From Effrenium voratum (taxonomy: Eukaryota > Sar > Dinophyceae > Suessiales > Symbiodiniaceae), in the NCBI GenBank assembly GCA_963377175.1, contig CAUJNA010000535.1:988501-1052500 (forward strand): 64,000 nucleotides of DNA. Direction: 5' to 3'. The notes beneath the pieces were generated by a model that saw only the letters and a list, made by a program, of their open reading frames with translations, was not told the origin of the DNA and made no database searches. Position 1 is the first letter of the stretch; every line of letters begins with the position of its first letter. A program made the position numbers and the translations under genes. This document shows, in pieces, positions 1-12,800 of this stretch.

Positions 1-2378
1 GCCTTGGGCAAGCTGTAGCACCTAAGTCACACGCAAGCGGTGTCCCACACAAAGAAAGGTTGCCTCGAAAATCCTCGGGGCAATTGGGGTGGGTGCATTT
101 CAGGAAGTCAACAAGGAAGGTCAAAAGATCACAAGTTGAATGGCAGAGCCGGGGGGAAAGCATCAACGAGGTGAATTGGCACAGAATTAAGCCTGTTACA
201 CTTTGACGCGTTCCGACAATGGGTGCTTCACAAAGCTTGTCACGCCTGTGCGGCTGAATTGCGGAAGGGTCTCCAATCTTCTGAAGAGGTGTTTTTCTGG
301 AAAATGCCAGGGCTGTTTCTTGCCAGCGCTTTCTGATCGCCCCAGGCTGGGGATGGTAACCTGTTGGGAGTTCTGGTTGGCCGCATCCCCAGCCTCGCGG
401 GGACCTAAGGGCTGCCCATTGGATCGGATTCGGTGGCAGTTCTTTGAGATCTGAGGTGAGGGCGGGTCGTGGGTTGATTTGGGGGTCATCTCAGCTCGGC
501 AAAGGGCTGATATCCAAACTGCTGTTGGGCAGAGTGCGGGCTGACCTTGGGGGGGAGTTGCTGCTTAAGACCCAGCACAAATCAGCGCCGAGCCAACCCA
601 AACCCGTCCAAGACCCGCCCTCATTAACATCAGCCACGAACTCATCGCAAACCAACCCGAGAACCTCTCAACTTGAACAACCTCTTTGCGGCGTCCGTAA
701 AGGCAGAATCGGGCTCGCCCTCTCTCCCTCTCTCCCTGTCCTGGCCTCTGCATGCGCCGCGTCTGCCTGCCCAGGTCGAACTGGATGCGGGCGGAATCGC
801 AGTGCTTGCTAGCGGGGGGCGAAATCCTGTCCCAACGACGTGCAGTGGGGAAAAGACGGGGCTTGCTTGAATACCCTAAGCCTCGCCTGACTTGCTCCTA
901 AGCGTGACCGCTTCCTTCGTCAAATCCTGCTACACCTTTGGCGCACATTGCTCTGTGCCAGCCTTGGTCCAAGACCCATCTTAGATTACGTCTCGTGCCA
1001 TTCCCCCAGGGTGAAATCCCCAGGTGAACAGCCAAACTAGCATCCAGGGCAATGATTGGAAGTTTCAAGGATCCACATTCCACTTACCAGAGACTTGTTT
1101 TCGTCTTCAATTCAGGTGTCGTTGGTGGCTCACCCACTTGAACCCGGAAGCCTGGCGGATTCAAATTGTGTCGTGTCCGCAAACAAAGTGATCCTCGCCT
1201 AAAATGGTGTGGCGCATTCAATTTCAACTCAACCTCAGTTTGCTAAAATCCTGTATGTTGTCTAAAGCGATGCCATGCTTCACCCCACCCTGCCAAGCCA
1301 AAGCCGGAAGAAAACAGCGCGCCTCACCCATGGAAAAGGCACAATCGCCGTGTCCAGGCCTCGGACTGAAGATACGGAAATCGAGGAGGCGACTCAACAT
1401 AAAGCACTTGGGCAACTTCACCAACCTTGTGCCTGTCTAGTAATTCGGTGGTTCGCTCTCTTGCTGGAATCCTTTGAACAACTGTCAATCACCTGGCAGG
1501 AGGAGCTTCCGTCGAGAAAGAGAGAGACAAAGGACAACTGTGCTGCTTTTCACGATCCAACATGTGACAGTTAGGGACACATTTGAACCACCTAGCCCAA
1601 ACCTGGTTCCCTTGAAAATCCCAAGGGTTCTATGAATATCTCCTCAACTGATGGGATCTCCTGGCAAGCTTGCTCGAAATACCGCGTTGGCTCTTGCACA
1701 GGGACAAACACAGCATGCATCCTCTGCTGGTGGGGCCATGAGAGTGTGGGTATGGGAGTGACACCCTGAGAATCACCCTTCAAATGGTGAGAGAGCGGTG
1801 TTCCCCCTCCAGTAGTTCTGAGAAGACTCTCTGAGAAGACTCCCCAAAAAGGAGTTATCCATCGATCCAGCTTGGGTGGTTGCCCTGAACAGGCGCCAAA
1901 GTTCAACCCAGCGGCCGCAGCCCAGCAGCGAGCGCGACTCCTTGAGCCAATCCGGTTCGGCGCCTCTGGAAGGGCGGCGGGGCCCAAAATTGCGGACCAC
2001 CACCTTTTTGGTGTGCAAAATACTTGCAAAATGGAATCGCGCACTTTAAAACCGTTTCCCTTGAGCCGCAGCAATCATTGTCTCCGCGTGACATGAAAAT
2101 TGTGTGTGTGTGTGTGTGTGCGGCCAATTCCTCTGCCAGTCAGAGTGCATGGTGAATCTGCTTTCTACCATCCGGTTTAGTGAACAGAAAAATCTAAGAC
2201 TTTGCCAACCTCTTGCCAAAACACGCATTGCTTGATTCTTGGGTGCATGGATTTTGCACTACCCAGCCGCCTGGCAGGGGAGAAGGAAGGTTTAAGAGCG
2301 GCGATCAAAATGCAAAGAGTCTGCGCCGTGCTTGCTTCGACTTCATTTTTAGCTCCATCAAGAACTCTGGCCAATTGC
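1..2378. other. Intergenic stretch, no gene recognised
   Basis: Short open frames on both strands show no recognisable domain and no consistent splice-compatible chain. A short (TG)n microsatellite lies at about 2101-2120. The downstream end abuts the stop codon of the minus-strand receptor-like gene, so part of this stretch is probably its 3' untranslated region. Confidence 0.5.
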
Positions 2379-5300
2379 TCAGGTTTCTGTATAGTCCAAG
2401 ACGCGCAAAGCGATATCCGCATGCACATCGTGAAAATCAAGCGTGCTTGAGATGCCTCGCACCACGCCGGCTTCTGTCGGAATGTGGTCCATCTGCACCA
2501 TCTGATTGAGATTTTCCTCGCTTTGCTCCAGCTTGTGTGCGAGCTTGGTGAACCTGCGGTTGACCGCGTTTTGGCACTTCACAAGGGCTTCCGCAAGGCG
2601 CTGCTTGAGGGCATAGTTGATGCTCTCGTAGCTACCCATCTCCTGCAGCACATACTCGTCGATCATGCGCTTGTCCTCCTCAACGGTCGCTCTAGCATCC
2701 TGCAGCCTGATCTTTGCAGTAGCTTCAGCGATCTGCATGACCACTTCCACCGTTGCGTCCCCAAAGTTCAGCACACCCGCGGGTGTCGCGAAGAAGGCAC
2801 CCTCGAATCCACTTTTTGATTTCTCCAGTTTGATGGTCTCGAGCAGCTCAAACAAACACCAGGACCTTGTCAGCATCCGCACATCCTTGTCCAGCATCAT
2901 GACAGTCCCCTTGCATTGCCCATGTTCCAAGGCCATGTAGAAGGAGGAGTTCTTATAGTCTTGATCCTCGCCCAACTCCTCCTGCACCTTGAACTGGTTG
3001 TTGCTGAAAGTACAAATCCAATACGAGATCGTCGTCCAAGATCTCTCTTTGTCATTGTCACTAATGCGCACCGCATGATGATGCAAAGACTCGCAAAAGT
3101 CATGAAAGGGTGTGCCCCAAAAGTGGCTGACGAAGAAATCGGCTTCCTGCGGGCCAACACGCTCTGCAAAGGAAACCTGGAACTTCTTGCAAATTGGCAC
3201 GACGAGATGGGAGCAAACGTAGTACATGCTCCTTCTCAGCCCAAGGAAGGAAGAGAAATGTTTGCAGAGCCTCACCACCATCTGCGCCTGGATTGCTCGC
3301 TTCGGTCCGCGCTCGCAGGTCTTGGGGTGGGGTTTCAATGTCGCTGAGAACTGCTGCAGCCTGAGCTTGAGTGGCGAGGGCCGGCGCCACTTGATCACGC
3401 CAAAGTACGCGCGTAGGGTGAGAGCCATCAGCATCGGGATACTTAGCGCCAGCGCCAACTCCGTCTCGTTGTAAATCTCCTGCCATACAAAGAAGGCCGC
3501 AGTGCTCTGAACAACCATAAGCACAAGCAGAAGGATCGGCACTCGCACCACCGCAATGTGGGTGCTGTGGGAGAACCAGAGTGTCTCCCATATGCTAAGG
3601 TAAAAATAGCCTGAGGAGCTTGCCGCAGCCTGTACCAGGGTTGCGCCGCCATAGATCTTGAGGAGCTTAAATCAACATGAGATTTCAACTGGTTTGAACG
3701 CCAAGCGCGCAATGACGGTGCATGTTTCAAAATGTTGGAACGCCATACTTGCTTCCTTGCACCGGGTAGAAAGCTTTCAACTTGCTTGCGTCGCGACATG
3801 TTTACAAAACCATGTTCAAACATTTATTGAACCATCATGTCGAATCTCAGTGGACCTGACACGCAGCCGGGCGAGCCATGGTTCTGCCATGGCCCAAGCT
3901 GGGTCTCCAAGGCAAGTTTAAGCAGTGTGCAAACAAAGTCTGCCTGCATCAGACACGAGTTGAAACACTGCTTGAAGAGGCTACAACCAGCGGAGGGCTG
4001 CAAACACGTATGGCTGCTTAATATGTTGGAGCCTTCAAATGAACAGTTGAAACGTGATTGACCCGACCGTCGCCTTTGTGTCTTCCATGAAGACCTTCAA
4101 CCGAGTGTGGTCTATTGGTTCTGCGCGGACCTGCTTGCTATCAATGTCAGGGTGCAAGGTACCCTCAATGGTAATTGTAAAGCTGCTGCGATGGCGAAAA
4201 CGATGAGGCCCCAAGGTGGTCACCACTATGTGGTCGTCTGCCGGTGCTTTGTCCAAGTCCTCAATGCGCACGTTGCGGCCCGTCAGCGTGAAATACGGGA
4301 GGTATGAGTTTGGCTTCAGCTCGAAGTAGTTCCGCTTGAGTTCCAACTGGCCGAAGCTGATGAAGCAAAATAGCATGAAGCAAGTCACAAACACTATGTA
4401 GCTGGTTGCCCGGCCACTGTGTACCAAGCAGCTTGTCTGCATCTCATTAGGGTAATCCCATGGGAAGAAACAGGTCTCACAACCATCCTCCCTTGCAACG
4501 AAGCCGGCCTTGCAATGAAAGTCAATGATGCCGATGTATGTCCACACTGCATCTCCAGCAAGTCCACCAAAGCAATTGTCACTGCCACACCAGCAGATTT
4601 GCCAACGGCCTGGCAGCAGCTTGCCGTGGAAGCTCCGGAAGGTAATGCCATCCGTGGTGCGTGCCCACGGATCCTCGGCAAAGAACGGATCATCGCAATC
4701 CCACCGGATTGTAACATGAGCACCCGCTTGCAGTCCTAGCCCATCGATGGACAGGAAGAATTCACTGGTATCTAGTTTGTGCACATCCTCGTAATAGTAA
4801 GGGCCAGCAACGTGCACCTCGTGCACCACCTCAGGGACGGGTTTTGAGAAGGAACACCTCAGCGAATGCCTTCCGTTTGCGAATGCAAAGAAACCATTCC
4901 CGAGTGGATGCTTTGTATGGTGCAATACCTTGACTACACCACATTCAGCCTTCTTGCATGGCATATGCTGTGGTTGCTGGCTGCCACTCATTTGCTTTAA
5001 GCTCCCTAGGTGCCCCTTGGATAAAACCAACAAATTGGTTAACCACAAACAAAAACACCATACCACACGAAAGGGCAACCCAAGGAAGAAAGCAGTACCC
5101 GAGATCAAAGTGGTCTTGAGCCAAAATGTGACCCAAATGTCTCACATGCCACTATGCCCTACGACAACCGAGCCTGAAAGCGTGAACAATATCAACTCAC
5201 AATCTGCTAATTAGGAGGCCACGCTCTTCCAAAACTCATGTGTTGTCTTCAGGGTTTCCTTGTTGACAAGCCACTTTGTCCCTCACCTGCGGTGGAGAGG

Positions 5301-6381
5301 CGCAGGCACACAGCAACCATAGTCCTGGAGTGTGGAGCTGATCCCGACCCAGCTTCACCTCGCCATCCTGTGGCTCTATTGGTGGTTGCTCCAAGCAGGT
5401 CCATGGACCACATGACCAGTAGCCAACAACCAGGCGGTGCCGTAGGTTCAACCCGGCCTGCAGCTGGATGTTGCAAGGCCTGCCAAAGGTGCAGTTGGTG
5501 GACCCACCACTATCGGTGGCCCGATCTCGGAGGAGTAGCGTCATGGACGTCCGGTCCAGTTGAGCACTGCCAGTTGCATTTGCCTGCAAACAAATCAGCT
5601 CCGGCGTCTCCCTGATGCCGTCGCGCCATAGCCTGATGCTACCCTCCTGAGGGTTCTGGGCTTCACCCAGCCGCAGCAGGCACCGCTCATCTCCTTCGCC
5701 AGGAGCCCAGCTCAACGGCTCTGCCGCTGGGGCGAAGTCAAAATCTTTGGAGACTTTGGCCTCCAAGTCGGCCAATGGGCAGGCGCCCGGTTGCATCTGC
5801 ACGGCCGCAAAGCCAGCGGTGCCGCTCCGCTTCGCGGAGACCAGGCACCCCTCAGCGCCCTCCAAGACATCCATGATCTCTTCGCCGAAGAACGTGGCGT
5901 TGGCGGCGTTGGAGTTTGACGTTCCGTGCTTCACAAAGTGAACAACACCACCGTCCGTGTCGTGGGAGATGTGCACTTCCAGAGTGGAGATGGCCGAAGC
6001 TGGACGTTGCAAGTTTGAATCCTCGAGGTGCAGGACAAGGATGCGAAGCCCTTCGCTTAAGTCATCGTCTACTAATCGCAGAAAAACAGCTTTGTAAGAA
6101 TTGTCACCATCTGACCAAGCCATCGTCGGTGTCTCCAGTTGAAAATCCTGCACGCTGGCATTGCCTGATGCCATGCTGGCGGTAACAGTGGCAGTCAATG
6201 CACCAGTACTGCCACCAGTGCGAAAAATTGGTATTGCAATCACACCCATAGTCTCGGAGACTGCAAGCACAGATTCTTTGAATTCTGCGTTGCCATTTGT
6301 AGCCATACATCCATACATATGCCAAAGCATGGCGAGCATTGCAAAGCGGATGGTTGCCATGGCGCCAAAATGCAAGTTCAC
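2379..6381 (-). CDS. Receptor-like membrane protein: Calx-beta ectodomain and SHxWG (TIR-like) cytosolic domain
   Basis: Three exons are inferred: 6381-5287, 4949-4068 and 3656-2379 (stop TGA). Intron 1 (5286-4950) has a GTGAGG donor and an AG|G acceptor. Intron 2 (4067-3657) probably uses GTCGGG. All joins are phase 0. Exon 1 encodes a hydrophobic signal peptide (the second Met, MATIRFAML, is a good start), then two Calx-beta-like domains; the first has the VSETMG and DFQLE signatures. Exon 2 encodes a Cys-rich segment with GRWQICWCGSDNC and a membrane segment (SYIVFVTCFMLFCFISFG). Exon 3 adds two hydrophobic segments, then ADFFVSHFWG, SYWICTFSNNQ and TRSWCLFELLETI, a motif series seen in many uncharacterised protist proteins and reminiscent of TIR folds, and ends in a helical tail. 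Calx-beta domains bind calcium or adhere outside the cell. A surface sensor with a signalling or enzymatic tail is inferred, not shown. Exon 2 and exon 3 could also be a separate gene. Confidence 0.72.
5115..5128 (-). other. Relict of dinoflagellate spliced leader (3' 14 nt) inside intron 1
   Basis: Read on the minus strand these bases are CATTTTGGCTCAAG, identical to the last 14 bases of the conserved 22-nt dinoflagellate spliced leader. They lie 166 bases upstream of exon 2 of the receptor-like gene and on the same strand. A 14-base exact match is unlikely by chance in 64 kb. Relict leaders normally mark re-integrated cDNA. Confidence 0.55.
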
Positions 6382-6897
6382 CTCTGTGCTTTGTTTTGGG
6401 CATCTGGTACATACATATATGTGATCATATGTGTGTGTGTGTGTTTAGTTGGTGCTCGATTTAGCTGTCTCTTGCTTGTACCGCTGGAGGGCTCAGTTCT
6501 GAGGAATTTCGGCCAATCGCTATCGACGGGATCCGTCAAACCATGGTTCACCAACCGTTCAGCAAGTGCAGCTGCCACTCCCCCTCGCCATCTTATCTAT
6601 CTGCTGTGAATCGATCGCGATGCATTCCAGGCCCATTGTGGGTGTGCATGCCGCATGGCTTCACTAAGGTGGGGCAGGCAGGCAGCCAAGTGCTTCTGAG
6701 CAGGAACACTAGAATACTGCGCCGCCAACTTATGACAACTTGCCCCTCTTGGGTAACCTCAAAACTCCTGAACAGGTCTAATTGCGGTTTACGACTGTAC
6801 TGCTCAAGGGATTCGATCTGATGGCTTTCCGCCAAAGCGCTTAGCCAGCCGCCGGCAGTCTGGGCGTTGGCGGGCGAGCCCCGAAGATCCGCGCTTC
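6382..6897. other. Spacer between two minus-strand genes
   Basis: This holds the presumed 5' flank of the receptor-like gene and the 3' flank of the LF-motif gene. A TACATACATATATG stretch followed by (TG)n lies at about 6411-6445. No coding exon was recognised. Confidence 0.5.
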
Positions 6898-9800
6898 TCA
6901 CGCCACGCAGAGCTCGCACTCGCCGTCGAGGTTCAAAGTGGCGCCTGTGATGCCAAAGAGCCGCTTGAAAGGAAGGCGGCCGGGGGAAGGGGGGAGAGGG
7001 GAGAGGGGAAATCGGACCAAACTATGAGACGAGCCCCTTGCCCCCAGAGCCCATGAGCTGCAAACCCATAGGCGAAGTCAAGAACACGGTCGCATGGATT
7101 TCTCGTTAATATGTTCTTCCGCTTTCGAGTGACAGGGTTTTTGAGGTCAATCCTTGCGGTTAGGCCAAAACAAATCGGGGTTGCTTGGGCAAGTCACCTG
7201 ACCGTCTTGGCGCCGCTAGAGACCCTGGCGACCCTAGCGACCCTGGCCTCACGGCTTGACCCGAAGGCCCCCCAAAGGGTCTGGCGCTACCTTCGGCTTT
7301 GGCGCCGGCGCCGGCGCCTCGGCCGGAGCCGGGGCCGGGCACGGCGCTCCACCTGGCCCCGACAGGAGGAACTGTGTTTTCGTTGCGGGGAAGAAATCTA
7401 AAGGGGCCACACGTCAGGATTCCAAAGCGGGAACCCTTGGCAAGGACGAAAGGCGAGTGCTCATGATTGAGGCTGGCTCGAAAAACAGAAGCTTAACGCA
7501 GGTACTGGCGTCACCTTGCACGACGCGCACCTAATGAATTGGCCGAAATTAGAGACTAAATGTCGCAAGGGTCTTCTGACATGGGACAACATACATCATG
7601 CAACGCGCGCAAAGAACTACACAACACAACCTATGTCTGCATTTGTTGATTCTTGTGTCCAAAGCTGACCAACACCAACTGATTTACGCGAGCCGTGAGC
7701 AACAGCAAAGCGCAGTTCGCGAATCAGTGCTCTTGCAGGCGTCTTGAAATGTTCAAGCTTTTAGCATCACCCTACCAAAAAGGCAAACTCATGTGAAATT
7801 GATCCAATATGTTATGATGTTCGAAGCCACACATGGGATAGCCATGATGTACATGAGGTGTGTGTGTGTGTCTGTATATATATATATATATTGGTATATG
7901 TGTGGCAACACGACTTCAACGGCTTCATTTTCGCCAAAGTTGATACTTCCTCCCAAAGACCTTAGAAGACTTGCCACTGATTGAAAGCCAAACACATTTA
8001 GCAAACATGGACTGCCTGTGTACCTGTCGCGCGATGTGAGGGTTCAATTTGCACTGGCAAGTGTTCTGTAGTTGGGCATATTTCATGACTCGCGGCGTTC
8101 CTGCGCGTGGCCTGTAGATCTGTTCACGCGAGCAGCGCGCGGCGGGCAATTATGAGTATGACCTTCCGACAAGTGTACGCAAACACACAGCCTGTCACAC
8201 TGCAGGGTCTCCAACAGTGGCTCTGGTCACAACATGCAGCCAAAATCGTAGACCAAAGCTCTCAGCCCCCGTCTCGTTGAGAGGCCTCCCCGCAAGGGAT
8301 CCGCAAACGCAGCTGTCGCCGGGGCTGCACTAGCTGCCACCGGTGGAGGGGCAAAGGGCGATGCTGCAGGAACGGGCCCCGTTGAGGTGTTCGCCTGTGC
8401 ACAGAGACCATTGTGCAAGGGCGTGGCCTGCATTAGTCTTGCGAGGCATAAAATCTTCCGGGGTGGCGCGGAGTTTTGGCGAGCAGAAAGGGAATCTACG
8501 TGCTAAGGTTGCTTTGAGTTGGTACCCTTGGGATGTAGGGACACCCTTGGCAGAAACCCTTTGATTCCATTGGGAACGTCCAACAGTCAATGAGCGTGGA
8601 TTGAGGGATCAAAAACAAACACTTCCTGCTTGGACAAAAGCCCGGGGACAGATTGCAAGGCAAGCTCTCGCAAGGGATGGAACGAATGTGCGTGCCTGAT
8701 ACGCGTTCGCGGGCGTCCTTTTTGGTAATATGATTGCCGCCCGAATCAGTATCATGCGCTCAAATCGTTAATGACCGCTCCTTGTAACAAGTACCCAAAG
8801 TGTTGACTATCACTGCAACACAGCCGGCCCGAGTTATCCCCCATGCTCGTTCCACGCTTCACGATGGGTAAATTGAAAGGCTCGTAAGTCATGAGGACCG
8901 GGATGTACAAAAGGCCCGAAGCGAGCAGCTCGCCCGCCCCGACGCCCAGCCTTGCCAAAGAGGGCGTCCAGGCTGCTCCGTCCCTGGCGCCAGATTTCAG
9001 ACTCTGGAGATTTGCTGATGTTTACCGGGGGGGGGGGGGAAAAACGGATTGACATGTCAGCATCAATGAAGGACGATCTGAGGAAAACTCAGGCTGTAAA
9101 CTCTGGAGGGTGTCAAAAGCAAAGAGCACGACACTGCATTAAAAAGCAGATGGCGACATCCTCAGCATGTTGAATCTTTCGGGCTTCTCCATAGCAATAA
9201 CCCGCTAACGTGGATCTGTGGAGTTCTCAGAGGAGTCCCTTTGAAATGGATTGGGCCCCACTATTCTGGAGGGATTCTTCGCGAAGCGGATTAGTAGGCA
9301 ACATGCGACAAGGCCGATTGCTAGATGGTGGACAAACTGGGAAGATGGTGGACAAACTGGGAAGCCACCTGAGAAAGCACTGAGCCTCGTCCACTCGGCC
9401 CGCCTTCTCCGCCGGCTTCACCACGAAGTCGTCGTCATCATCGTCGAAGATGCTGCGCATCGCACGGCTTGACCCGAAGAGGCTGGACCCGCCCTCCGGA
9501 GCCGGAGCCGGCGCTTGGGGCGCGAGCGCTGCTTGGGGTGCTGGCGCTGCTTGAGGTGCCGCTGACGGCTCAAGCGCCAAAAGCGCGGAAGGCACCTGGT
9601 GCTCTGGCTCGGTGTCCGAGTGGCTGTCCAAGCTGGATTTGCGCACAAGCTGAGGCTGCCTCGGAGGACGCAATCGATAGACTGCACGGGCTTCATGAGG
9701 CCCTCTGCTCGAGTACAAAGATTGTGGTCAGAGACTTCATCAACGAATCAACGGTTACACAAACAGAAGCTGCATCAGAAAACTCAGGCGGAATCCGGTG

Positions 9801-12800
9801 CGGCCAAGGCACAGGGGGTTTGACACATCCCCAAACAGACCAGCACTCGTTGTCTTTGGCACCTCTCCAAGCAGCCCAGCATCAGGCTTCTTCGGCGCCG
9901 CCCCTCCGAAGAGCCCAGCATCAGGCTCCTTCAGCGTAGCATCTCCAAAAAGCCCAGCACCAGATGCCCTCGACGCCCCTCCGAAGAGCCCAGCATCAGA
10001 CGCTTTCGGCAGCACCCCTCCAAAGAGCCCAGCAGCAGGCTCCTTCGGCGCAGCCTCTCCAGTGAGCCCGGCAGATGTTGGGGCGGCGGGGCCAGCAGAT
10101 TTTGGGGGCGGTCCCCAGTCATCACTGTCTGAGCCCGAGTCATTTCTGCGCAAAGCCGCCAGGCGCCCAGCCGCAGTTGAGGCAAGCACGGCCGGTGTTG
10201 CCGGCGCTGCAGACGTCAGTGGTGCCTCTGGTGCTGCTATCACTGCCGGTTCCGGTGCAGCCGGCGCCTCTGCTGTAGCCGCCGGCTCCGGTGCTGCTGG
10301 AATTTCTGGTGCTGCAGGGGGCACTTCTTCTGGTGCCGACTCTGGCGCTGCCTGTGTTGGTGCTGACGCATCTCTTGCTGGGTTTGTTTGGCCACTCTGA
10401 AGACTGGTGTGGCTGCAGCCCAAAACCCGGGATTGCACAACACGGAACACAAACCTTGCCAAGCCCTTGAGCTCTCTGCCGAACCAACATGCTCGTTCAA
10501 GTTCAGACTCCCTCCTCAAGAAACCAAACCATTTCCCCTCTCAAACCAGGCCTGGGCTTCCACTTGTCTTGGACTCCTCTTGCCCGAGGCGGAGCCGGCG
10601 CTGCCGCTCGGCACTCCGAAGAGGGATTTGGTCACAGTCGGCTCGTCACCTTCAAGCTTGCACAAGCATCCACTCACAAACAACAGCAGCATTTAAGTCT
10701 CGTGGTCCAACTCCCAGACCTTCAAAGTGAAAATGCTCTTCTGGAAGGCCGGGGGGCTATATTGGCACATGCTAACACCCACAGAAGCAAAGTTGACAGA
10801 CAACTCGCAATTGAAAGAAACCATGGAAGACATAGACCTCAAAATGAATGGTCCGCCTTCTGTCATGATCTAGGAGGGCAAGAAGGGGCTTTGCAGAACA
10901 TAATACGTTTTTTTTTTCCGGCCTTTGAATGCCAGAAAATGCGTGATGTGGATGACGTGCCTATGTTAGTATGAAGTATGCAGTGGCAGACGGCAAAACA
11001 CGACAAGGGCACGACGCTCTCCCAGCCCATGGAGGAATGCTGCTCTTTCGGGCCCGAACAGCGACCCCTGGTAACTAAGTTGCACAACGGCAAGTGGCCT
11101 TTTGTTTCAAAAAACGCACACCTGGTCCACGCTTCAGGCGGGGTTGGTTTAGGGCCTCTGAAGCAACGCATTTCCAGCTTGAGGTCCTCAAAGCCTGTAA
11201 ACACGGATCGCAGTTCAGGATCGCAGGGCCTTCTTACAGCTTGCTTTATCAACTTCTGCCTCATCCAGGGATCTCACCCCGAAAACCACCAGACATGATC
11301 AAACCAACAACCCTTTCCCAAGTGAAGGCCCGCGCCAGGGCTTCAGGAGCCCCGTCCCAACCCATGCCCACAGGCGCCAAGCAGCCAAAGAGATCCCGCG
11401 CCACCACCGACGGCCTCGCAATTGCGCCGGAGACGAGCGCTGGCTCCTCGAGACGAGACCCCGGAAGCAGAGCAAAAGGAAGAGCAAAAGTGTGAATGAA
11501 AAAAATCAATACGCGAATCTTATTTGCAAGTGATTTGGGGATGCTGGAATCATTCTTGGAGAGAGCAAGTCCGAGAGCGAGCGGCACTTCAGCAAGCAAG
11601 AAACTTGCCCAACACCCTGTCTTTGGATCTTTTGTTTGGAGCAACCCTTGCCAACTTCAACCAGGCCAAATCCACACTCTAGGCACAATCTGAGTTGTAG
11701 GAGACCCAATGATTGTCTTTCTCCATTTTGTGCGCCAGCGAAACTTCTGATGTCTAAGAAACCAGCTCCTCAACCCATGGAATTCGCCGGCCTTTGCCGC
11801 AAAGGCATCACAGGAACCAAACTGAAGTTGACACATCACTCGTAAAATTCCATTTGCGCTTTTGGTGTGCACTGAACAGTGTGTGTGTATCGGTATATAT
11901 ATATATATATGCTACCCCCCAAATACTCAGGTTTTTGGCTAGAACTGAGGTGTTTGGACAGACTGGGGGTGACAAATGCCTTGAGACTCTGAAATGAACT
12001 GACTGGACGCTCAACTCCATGCAAATTCCAACCAAGCAGAAGTTAAGCTCAACGTTGAAGGAGTTGCGAGTTGTGTGACCGTCACATTGGCGTGCGCGAA
12101 GTGCACTTAAAGTCACATTGGAGTATGCAAAGTTCACTTTGGCAGCTCCAGCTCAAAAAGCACAACTGTCCAGTACAAGAGTAGTGCGCGAAGTATGTTT
12201 TGGCAGCTTCAACGCGCCTGTAGCAGCTCTACTATTTTGTGTTTCTTAATTTTGTTCGGCAGCGAAATTCAGCAAATCATCAACTTGGGGAAAAGGAACC
12301 CATTCCTACTTCATGTCCTTTCGCAGTTGCATTTACATGTTAACTCGAGTGTTGCGCAGAACTCCAAGTACACGCTAGTTCAATCTGTTCGAAACCTATG
12401 TTGCAAAGCAAGTATCCCATGTGTGTGTGTTGCTTGTCTAACTTGGTTCAATCATCGCCAAAAACAGCTATTGAAATTCAAGTAAGGGAAGGATATCCAG
12501 TTTAAAACGCTTTCGAGCTCAAACCAAATTCAAGTTTACTCGTTAGCAGTTTCTTGTGCATTTCAAAAATCAACTGGAGAAGATGGCTATTGTCATGGCC
12601 AAATGAACTTGGAACCAAACTCAAGTTTGAAAGGGGTATCGTCCTTATCGAACTTCATGTGGTTTGAACCAAGCAAGAACTGGGCCAAGCCAATGACAGG
12701 AACGTGTTTTCAATCATAGATTTTATTCAGTGTTTTCAGCATTTGCTCAGATCGTGTTGCCCTGGATCGAAGATCGAGTATACAAGATTCCACAAATATA

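Noticed and set aside
7241..7260. TGA at 7251-7249 as the end of the LF-motif gene
   Set aside because: A GT donor at 7260 just before it joins in phase to a better terminal exon (6963-6898) preceded by a strong pyrimidine tract, so the stop is probably intronic.
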